Of a stretch of DNA of 64,000 bases, positions 58,657 through 64,000 are shown piece after piece; positions within the stretch are counted from its first letter, which is position 1; each line of letters begins with the position of its first letter. The stretch comes from CAXMST01 sp963793415 (lineage in GTDB: Bacteria; Actinomycetota; Thermoleophilia; Solirubrobacterales; 70-9). The position numbers were made by a program, and so were the translations under genes. Where the stretch lies: NCBI GenBank assembly GCA_963793415.1, contig CAWCAC010000002.1, forward strand, positions 2,914,001 through 2,978,000, written 5' to 3'. Below the pieces are notes generated by a model that searched no databases, was not told the DNA's origin, and saw nothing but the letters and a program-made list of their open reading frames with translations.

Positions 58657-59845
58657 TCGCGGGCATCGTGCCCGCGCCCTTCGGATACTCCTGACCCTCG
58701 CGGCCGTGACGGCCGCCGCGCTGCTCGCTGCCGGCTGCGGCGATGACGGCAACGAGACGACGGGCGAGGGATCCGGCTCGGGCGGGGGCGGCGTCGCGTT
58801 GACCGAGATCGGCAGCTTCGATGCTCCCGTGTACGTGGCCCAGCCCCCCGGATCGGACGACCTCTACGTGGTCGAGCAGGGCGGGCGCATCGTCCGCGCC
58901 GCCGCCGATGGATCGACCTCGAACTTCCTCGACATCGCGAGTCAGGTCGGCGCCGGCGGCGAGCGCGGGCTGCTGTCGGTGGCGTTCGCCCCCGACTTCG
59001 AGCGCTCCGGCCTGCTCTACGTCGACTACACCGACACCGGCGGCGACACCCGGATCGTCGAGTACCGCTCCACCGACAGCGGCGCCACCGCCGACCCGGC
59101 CTCGGCTCGCGAGCTGCTCAGGATCGAGCAGCCGTTCGAGAACCACAACGGCGGTCAACTCCAGTTCGACTCGGACGGACTCCTCTACATCGGGATGGGC
59201 GACGGAGGCGGTGGTGGCGATCCGGAGCGCAACGGCCAGGACCTCGGAACACTGCTCGGGAAGATCCTCCGGATCGACCCGGAGCCGAGCGGCTCGACGC
59301 CGTATGGGATCCCAGCGGACAACCCGTTCGCCGGGATCCCCGGCGCGCGACCGGAGATCTACTCCTATGGGCTCCGCAACCCGTGGCGCTTCTCCTTCGA
59401 CCGCGAGACGGGCGACCTCGCGATCGGCGACGTCGGCCAGGACGCGTTCGAGGAGGTCGACCTGACCGCGGCCGACGACGCCAGTGGCGCCAACTTCGGC
59501 TGGTCCGCACTCGAGGGCGAAGCGCCGTTCAACGACGACCAGGACGCCCCGGACGCGATCGCTCCCGTGCTCACCTACGCCAACGAGGGCGATGACTGCT
59601 CAGTCACCGGCGGCTACGTCGTCCGCGACCCCGATCTCCCGGCGCTGGCGGGGCGCTACGTGTACGGCGACTTCTGCGCCGGTGAGCTGCGCAGCTTCGC
59701 CGCCGAGCCCGGCTCGCCGGCCGTCGACGACGCTGCGCTCGGCCTTCAGGTCGAGAACCTCTCGAGCTTCGGCGAGGACCAGGCCGGTCACGTCTATGCG
59801 GTCTCGATCAGCGGGCCTGTCTACAGGCTCGACTCGGCGGACTGA
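58598..59845 (+). CDS. PQQ-dependent sugar dehydrogenase-type lipoprotein (GSDH)
   Basis: This 415-residue exported quinoprotein is of the soluble glucose/sorbosone dehydrogenase type. The lipobox is ALLAAGC (Cys47). Six-bladed propeller motifs follow: GERGLLSVAFAPDFERSGLL, ENHNGGQLQFDSDGLLYIG, YSYGLRNPWRFSFDRETG and LSSFGEDQAGHVYAVS. His and Arg of the PQQ pocket are present in these. It oxidises a sugar in the envelope if PQQ is available. The only in-frame start before the signal peptide is ATG 58598, a 59-bp overlap with the lipoprotein gene. Confidence 0.9.
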   Translation: MFPRKPESTTQARSSPKAADRGHRARALRILLTLAAVTAAALLAAGCGDDGNETTGEGSGSGGGGVALTEIGSFDAPVYVAQPPGSDDLYVVEQGGRIVRAAADGSTSNFLDIASQVGAGGERGLLSVAFAPDFERSGLLYVDYTDTGGDTRIVEYRSTDSGATADPASARELLRIEQPFENHNGGQLQFDSDGLLYIGMGDGGGGGDPERNGQDLGTLLGKILRIDPEPSGSTPYGIPADNPFAGIPGARPEIYSYGLRNPWRFSFDRETGDLAIGDVGQDAFEEVDLTAADDASGANFGWSALEGEAPFNDDQDAPDAIAPVLTYANEGDDCSVTGGYVVRDPDLPALAGRYVYGDFCAGELRSFAAEPGSPAVDDAALGLQVENLSSFGEDQAGHVYAVSISGPVYRLDSAD

Positions 59846-59918
59846 GCCCGCGCTCGCCACACACCGGCCGGGACCTCGCCGAGGCCGCCGAGGCAACGAC
59901 GCTGATCCCGCGCATCGC

Positions 59919-59924
59919 TACGCT
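59919..59924 (+). promoter_or_regulatory. -10 hexamer (TACGCT), leaderless type
   Basis: TACGCT lies exactly 7 nt before the ATG of the miniature GSDH-family gene. Confidence 0.5.
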
Positions 59925-59931
59925 GAATCGG

Positions 59932-60312
59932 ATGGGCCAGGCTCGCAAAGGGGCGATCGCGCCGGCGGTCACGGCGCTCGTCGTCGCGCTCGCGGCGGTC
60001 GCTCTGATCGCGCTCGCGCGCGGCGGACAGGCCGGCGCGGAGACGGATGCGGCGGCGGCCGGCAACGGCAGCGCCCGGATCGGAGACGGCCGCGGCGGCT
60101 TTCGTGCCGAGACCGTCGCCAGCTTCGATCAGCCGGTCTACGTGAACGGGGAGATCCGCTCGCTGATCCCGGACACCGCCGGCGCCCGCGACGACCGCTC
60201 GGCCGGGCTCGGCAACGAGAGTGGGATCTCGAGCTTCGGCGAGGACAGCCAGGGCCGGCTCTGGTTCGCGAACATCAACGACGGTCGCGTCGCGGTCCTC
60301 GAGCCCAGGTAG
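59932..60312 (+). CDS. Miniature GSDH-family protein with internal deletion
   Basis: This 126-residue exported protein has an N-terminal hydrophobic signal or anchor (ALVVALAAVALIALA). After it, VASFDQPVYV matches the first propeller strand of the neighbouring GSDH (IGSFDAPVYV, residues 71-80). The chain then jumps to GEIRSLIPD and ISSFGEDSQGRLWFAN, matching GSDH residues 362 to the end. About 280 central residues are missing, with the frame kept. It has its own -10 hexamer. It could be an inactive relic or a small sugar-binding protein. Confidence 0.82.
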   Translation: MGQARKGAIAPAVTALVVALAAVALIALARGGQAGAETDAAAAGNGSARIGDGRGGFRAETVASFDQPVYVNGEIRSLIPDTAGARDDRSAGLGNESGISSFGEDSQGRLWFANINDGRVAVLEPR

Positions 60313-60347
60313 GGCCCCGTCCCCGCGCCCACCCGGGCGGGATCTGT

Positions 60348-60375
60348 TTGGCTGTGCAGCCAGTCGGGATAGAGT
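60348..60375 (+). promoter_or_regulatory. Promoter of the aldehyde dehydrogenase gene
   Basis: TTGGCT (60348-60353), a 16-nt spacer and TAGAGT (60370-60375) lie 37 nt before the ATG. GGGAGAGGG is the ribosome-binding site. Confidence 0.5.
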
Positions 60376-60412
60376 CCGACCTGCAGCTGGACGACGACCG
60401 GGAGAGGGATCG

Positions 60413-61993
60413 ATGGAAGCGAAGACGAGCGAGACGCCGGTGACCGGCCTCGGCAACGGCTCAGGCGCGGGCGACACGAACGCGCCGGGGACGATCGAGG
60501 TACGACGCCCGACCGACGGCTCCCTGATCCGCGAGGTCGGGATCGACAGCCCGGAGCGCGTCGCCGAGATCGTCGCGCGGGTGCGCGGCAACCAGCCCTC
60601 CTGGGAGGCGCTGGGAATCGAGGGCCGCTACCAATGGCTCGGCCGCCTGCGTGACTGGCTCCTGGACAACAGCGACGAGGTCGCCGACCTGCTCAAGGAG
60701 GAGACCGGCAAGGTCCGCTCCGACGCCGAGCTCGAGGGCCCCTACGTCGCCGGCGTGATCAACTTCTACGGCGAGAATGGGGCCTCATACCTGGCCGACC
60801 AGATCATCAAGGGGCGGACGCCGATGACCAAGGTCAAGCGCCTCACGGTCGCCTTCCGACCGTTCGGCGTGGTCGGCGCGATCAGCCCCTGGAACTTCCC
60901 GGTGATCCTCGGCCTCGAGGATCTGATCGCGGCGCTGACTGCCGGCTCGGCCGGGGTCCTCAAGGCCTCGGAGTTCACGCCGCTGACGACGATGCGGATC
61001 ATCGACGCCTGGAAGCACGAGATCGGCGGCCCCGACGTGCTCGACTACGTCAACGGGCTTGGCGAGACCGGCGGCGCCCTGATCGACGAGGTCGACTACA
61101 TCCAGTTCACCGGCTCCGAGCGGACCGGCAAGGTCGTGATGCGCCGCGCCGCCGACACGCTGACCCCGGTCAGCCTCGAACTCGGCGGCAAGGACCCGGC
61201 GATCGTGCTCGCCGACGCCGACATCGAGCGCGCCGTCAACGGCACCGCCTGGGGCGGGCTCGCCAACACCGGTCAGATCTGCATCTCGCTCGAGCGCGTC
61301 TACGTCGAGGAACCGATCTACGACGAGTTCGTCGACCGCCTCTCCGCCAAGGTCCGCGACGAGGTCCGCCAAGGCGACGACGGCAAGGGACACAGCGCCG
61401 AGGTCGGCGCGATGACCTCGCCGAACCAGCTCGCGATCGTCACCGACCACGTCGAGGACGCGCGCGCCGCGGGAGCCCGGATCATGACCGGCGGGCGAGC
61501 CCGTGAGGGCGCCGGCGACTGGTACGAGCCGACGGTGATCGCCGACGCCGACCACTCGATGAAGGTGATGCGCGAGGAGACCTTCGGCCCGGTGATCCCG
61601 GTGATGAAGGTCAAGGACGAAGAAGAGGCGGTCAGGCTCGCGAACGAGACGAGCTACGGCCTCTCGGCATCGGTCTTCTCCGGCGACGTCGAGCGGGCCG
61701 AGCGGATCGCGAAGCGGATCGAGGTGGGCTCCTGCAACGTCAACGACGCGCTCGCCAACTACTTCGCGGTCGAGGTCCCGATGGGCGGCTGGAAGACGTC
61801 GGGCATCGGCTACCGGCACGGCGCCTACGGAATCCAGAAGTTCGTACGCAGCTCGTCGATCGTCAGCCCGAAGGGGCCGACGCTGAAGAACGAGCTCACA
61901 TGGTTCCCGTACACGAACCGCAAGCGCGGATTCGTCAACCGGCTGTTCAGGCTGCTCAACGCCCGTGGGTTGCGGAACAGGCTCGGGCTCTGA
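60413..61993 (+). CDS. Aldehyde dehydrogenase family protein
   Basis: This roughly 526-residue NAD(P)-dependent aldehyde dehydrogenase oxidises an aldehyde to the acid. Landmarks: AISPWNFPVILGLEDLIAAL (cofactor), SGLG-type region FTGSERTGKVV, the catalytic Glu in LELGGKDPAIV, the catalytic Cys in NTGQICISLERVYV and the oxyanion segment EETFGPVIPVMKV. Similarity is greatest to succinate-semialdehyde and related dehydrogenases. The roughly 30-residue C-terminal extension (RLFRLLNARGLRNRLGL) is basic. ATG 60413 has a ribosome-binding site and promoter. Confidence 0.95.
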   Translation: MEAKTSETPVTGLGNGSGAGDTNAPGTIEVRRPTDGSLIREVGIDSPERVAEIVARVRGNQPSWEALGIEGRYQWLGRLRDWLLDNSDEVADLLKEETGKVRSDAELEGPYVAGVINFYGENGASYLADQIIKGRTPMTKVKRLTVAFRPFGVVGAISPWNFPVILGLEDLIAALTAGSAGVLKASEFTPLTTMRIIDAWKHEIGGPDVLDYVNGLGETGGALIDEVDYIQFTGSERTGKVVMRRAADTLTPVSLELGGKDPAIVLADADIERAVNGTAWGGLANTGQICISLERVYVEEPIYDEFVDRLSAKVRDEVRQGDDGKGHSAEVGAMTSPNQLAIVTDHVEDARAAGARIMTGGRAREGAGDWYEPTVIADADHSMKVMREETFGPVIPVMKVKDEEEAVRLANETSYGLSASVFSGDVERAERIAKRIEVGSCNVNDALANYFAVEVPMGGWKTSGIGYRHGAYGIQKFVRSSSIVSPKGPTLKNELTWFPYTNRKRGFVNRLFRLLNARGLRNRLGL

Positions 61994-62050
61994 CCGGGTC
62001 CGGCGCCCCGCCCTCGCGGCGGCGCCGGTCGCAGAGCTCAGGGGAGGGGA

Positions 62051-62269
62051 TCAGCGCAGCAGGCGGAAGCCGGCGAACGGCTGGCCGGTGAGCTGCATCG
62101 CGTCCTCGAGACAGATGCGCTCGTGGTGCATGCCCTCGACGCGGCAGACGATCGGCGAAGACTCGGCGGAGTCGAGGACGAGCCGGGACCCGTCGCCGAG
62201 CTCCAGCTCGATCGGAGGCTCCTGGCGGCTGCCGGTGGGGTCGTGCTCCTGCGCGGGCGGTTGCTGCAT
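62051..62269 (-). CDS. Small hypothetical protein
   Basis: I recognise no family for this 72-residue protein. It starts with a Gln/Pro-rich head, then has the compact beta pattern PIELELGDGSRLVLDSAESS, VCRVEGMHHERICLED and a final FAGFRLLR. Two Cys and two adjacent His might bind metal. A TAACGT hexamer 8 nt before ATG 62269 supports a leaderless start and a real gene. It lies next to the ferritin-like gene but has its own promoter. Confidence 0.68.
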   Translation of the reverse strand: MQQPPAQEHDPTGSRQEPPIELELGDGSRLVLDSAESSPIVCRVEGMHHERICLEDAMQLTGQPFAGFRLLR

Positions 62270-62277
62270 CGATCGCT

Positions 62278-62283
62278 ACGTTA
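62278..62283 (-). promoter_or_regulatory. -10 hexamer (TAACGT), leaderless type
   Basis: TAACGT on the minus strand lies 8 nt before the ATG of the small 72-residue gene. Confidence 0.45.
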
Positions 62284-62351
62284 GCAAACCTTCATATGAG
62301 CCTTGCGGAACCTTCGTGCCGGTTCGCAGGGATTCCTGCAACCGCAGCCGC

Positions 62352-62849
62352 TCAGGCGCGGCCCTCGGCCTCGTACTCGCGCAGGAAGCCCTCGAACTCG
62401 CGCATGTGGCCCTGTTCGTCGCGGAGGATCGCGATCACCATGTCCTCGGTCACGGGATCGACCTCGGAGGCGAGGTCGATCAGCCTCGAGTAGTGCTCGA
62501 TCGCGCCGCGCTCGGCGGCGATCACGCCCTTGATCACGTGCGTGAGGTCGGTCTGCTCTGCAGGGGGCTGGAGGAAGTCCTGCTCGGCCTGGAACTCGGA
62601 CGACCCAGGCACGACGCCGTACAGCTCCTTGATCCGGGCTGCGAACTGCTGCGCGTGGCCGAGCTCCTCCTGGATGTCGGCCTCGAGCGACTCCTTGATC
62701 TCGGCGGCGCGGACGCCGTCGGGGTTGACAGAGTTCGCGACGTAGCTCATCACGGTCTCGATCTCCATCCAGTAGGCCTTCTTGAGCATGGCGACGATCT
62801 CATCGCGCTTCTCGCGGTTGCCATCGGAAAGGACGTTGTGGTCAGTCAT
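62352..62849 (-). CDS. Ferritin-like di-iron protein
   Basis: This 165-residue four-helix-bundle protein has the two di-iron Glu/ExxH half-sites: EIETVMSY with EELGHAQQ, and AERGAIEHYSR with RDEQGHMREFE. It resembles bacterioferritin- or DPS-related ferritin-like proteins and may store or detoxify iron in the cytoplasm. AAGGAGA stands 9 nt before ATG 62849. A haem-binding Met is not evident. Confidence 0.92.
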   Translation of the reverse strand: MTDHNVLSDGNREKRDEIVAMLKKAYWMEIETVMSYVANSVNPDGVRAAEIKESLEADIQEELGHAQQFAARIKELYGVVPGSSEFQAEQDFLQPPAEQTDLTHVIKGVIAAERGAIEHYSRLIDLASEVDPVTEDMVIAILRDEQGHMREFEGFLREYEAEGRA

Positions 62850-62887
62850 GGAAACGGTCTCCTTGTGATCGACGGTTGTGGGACCCG

Positions 62888-63817
62888 ATGTCGGTCGACC
62901 GGGGGTGTCGGTTCGTGAGTGCTACCCCGACGCCCGAGAATCTAATCGCCCGCGCCGAGCGCGTCGAGCTGGGCGGGATCGAAACCCGGCGTCTGTCCGT
63001 GGAAGGCGAGGGGACACCGTTCCTGCTCGTCCATGGGTTCGCAGACAGCGCCGATACCTGGGGGCCGCTACTGGAGGAGCTCGCGACCGTCGGCCGCGCG
63101 GCGGCAGCGATCGATCTCGCCGGCTTCGGCGCCTCCGCCGGCCTCGCCGGCGATCGCGGGCTGCTCGAGCAGTGGGACGCGATGGTCGAGCACGCGATCG
63201 CCGACCTGAGCGCCGCCCATGGCGGGGCGCCGGTCTTCGTGGCCGGCAACTCGCTCGGCGGCTGCCTCTCGATCCGCGCCGCCGAGCGCGACGAGCTTCC
63301 CGTCGCCGGGGTCGTCCCGATCGCGCCGGCCGGGCTCGACATGGCGCGCTGGTTTCCGGTGATCGAGAGCCAGCGCCTGATCCGGCTGCTCGAGCTCTCC
63401 CCCGTTCCGGTCCCCGAGCTGATCGTCCGCGAAGTCGTCGGGCGCGTCTACTCGAACCTCGCCTTCTCGAGCGCCGGCCGCGCCAACGCGAAAGCGGTGG
63501 CGGCGTTCACCGACCACATCCCCTCGGTCTCGCGCGGTCTCGAGATCCTCGACATCGGTCGCCGGCTGCTACCCGAGCTGACCAACCCGTTCCGGCTCGA
63601 GCGGATCGACTGCCCGCTGCTGCTGGTCTGGGGCGAGCGCGACCGGATGGTCTACACGACCGGCGCCGAGCGGGTGCTCCGGACCGTGCCCTATGCCGAC
63701 ATCGAGATCATCCCCGACTGCGGCCACTGCCCCCAGGTCGAGATGCCGGCCGAGCTCGCACGGATGCTGCTCGACTTCCCGGACGCATACGAGCACCCCT
63801 CACGTCCTGACAATTGA
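62888..63817 (+). CDS. Alpha/beta hydrolase
   Basis: This roughly 309-residue serine hydrolase has the oxyanion motif LLVHGFADSADTWG, the nucleophile elbow FVAGNSLGGCLSI, the acid in LLVWGERDRMVYTTG and the catalytic His in CGHCPQVEMP. A cap of helices (residues about 150-205) follows the elbow. The substrate is not evident; an ester or epoxide is possible. The start is uncertain: ATG 62888 was used, with a GTG at 62915 as alternative. It ends back-to-back with an open minus-strand frame. Confidence 0.88.
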   Translation: MSVDRGCRFVSATPTPENLIARAERVELGGIETRRLSVEGEGTPFLLVHGFADSADTWGPLLEELATVGRAAAAIDLAGFGASAGLAGDRGLLEQWDAMVEHAIADLSAAHGGAPVFVAGNSLGGCLSIRAAERDELPVAGVVPIAPAGLDMARWFPVIESQRLIRLLELSPVPVPELIVREVVGRVYSNLAFSSAGRANAKAVAAFTDHIPSVSRGLEILDIGRRLLPELTNPFRLERIDCPLLLVWGERDRMVYTTGAERVLRTVPYADIEIIPDCGHCPQVEMPAELARMLLDFPDAYEHPSRPDN

Positions 63818-64000
63818 TCATCGGCCTGCGAAGCGGGGTCGGTGAACGCTGACGACGCCGCGCTGCCACGACTCAACCGTCCACCGCGCCCGAGCCACGG
63901 TCAAAAAGCGCCGCGTCCCCGCCCGATTAGGCGTCGCCACCAGTGCCCCCGCTGCAAGCTGCGGCAACAGCGACAGCAGCGGGTCGACGTTCTCCTCCTC
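63818..64000 (-). CDS. Possible C-terminal end of a minus-strand gene, cut by the window edge
   Basis: A 60-codon frame runs open from the window edge to a TGA at 63818-63820. It has strong G/C third positions and reads NVDPLLSLLPQLAAGALVA, then FLTVARARWTVESWQ. No family was recognised and no start is visible. The stop abuts the hydrolase stop as TGATCA, like other convergent pairs here. Confidence is low because only a fragment is seen. Confidence 0.4.
   Translation of the reverse strand, partial: EEENVDPLLSLLPQLAAGALVATPNRAGTRRFLTVARARWTVESWQRGVVSVHRPRFAGR

Noticed and set aside
1..64000. CRISPR arrays, tRNA and rRNA genes, insertion sequences, prophage genes
   Set aside because: None was seen: no regularly spaced repeats, no cloverleaf candidates in the gaps and no transposase or phage protein families.

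Overview
The window comes from a chromosome with very high GC content and strong G/C preference at third codon positions. Several families point to Actinomycetota, probably the Thermoleophilia/Solirubrobacterales branch. These are an actinobacterial-type integration host factor, a DUF5679 mini-protein, an F420-type luciferase-like oxidoreductase, a three-gene proton-translocating transhydrogenase, paired YrbE/MlaE permeases and PknB-like kinases. Many genes appear to be leaderless, with a TANNNT hexamer about 7 nt before the start codon. The taxonomic placement is inference from gene content. No prophage, CRISPR array, rRNA, tRNA or insertion sequence was seen.

Layout. 0-9 kb: a cut GGDEF-EAL protein, the pntAa-pntAb-pntB operon, a secreted protein, a Ser/Thr kinase fused to a beta-propeller, a luciferase-like oxidoreductase and a cupin. 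8.8-17.6 kb: a CtpE-like P-type ATPase overlapping pyruvate kinase, TrpB2, then a metabolic run (GST, thioesterase, methyltransferase, crotonase). 17.7-26.7 kb: a membrane-anchored PLC-like protein, an ATP-dependent DNA ligase, LhgO with a small class III cyclase, a thiolase, a rhodanese and a bacterial sodium-channel homologue. 26.8-31.5 kb: DUF5679, a GGDEF/HD-GYP protein, a secreted protein, and a PAS protein with a metallo-hydrolase. 31.7-36.5 kb: a nitrogen island (Amt, PII, a PucR-type regulator, two S51 peptidases). 36.6-40.5 kb: a gene relic, a coiled-coil protein, and a MoxR ATPase with its VWA partner. 40.6-46.6 kb: a TPP riboswitch, an HMP-type ABC transporter, AlkA and an alpha-oxoamine synthase; this stretch carries at least five single-base frameshifts. 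46.9-52.8 kb: mIHF and a minus-strand operon with an MMPL transporter. 52.9-64 kb: DUF1697, a second kinase, a YrbE/MlaF lipid transporter, two sugar-dehydrogenase-family genes (one internally deleted), an aldehyde dehydrogenase, a ferritin-like protein and a hydrolase.

The most unusual signal lies between the genes. A 102-bp element occurs three times, always exactly 102 bp long and 0-1 nt from a stop codon. Its copies differ at positions that keep base pairing, including G-C to C-G swaps, so the fold itself appears to be conserved. Two other, unrelated hairpin elements of 110-115 bp sit between convergent gene pairs. Other notable points are two divergent gene pairs with overlapping -10 hexamers in 24-25 bp, a PII protein lacking the modifiable Tyr51, a GSDH-family miniature made by internal deletion, and the cluster of +1 frameshifts, which is either an assembly problem or real decay.
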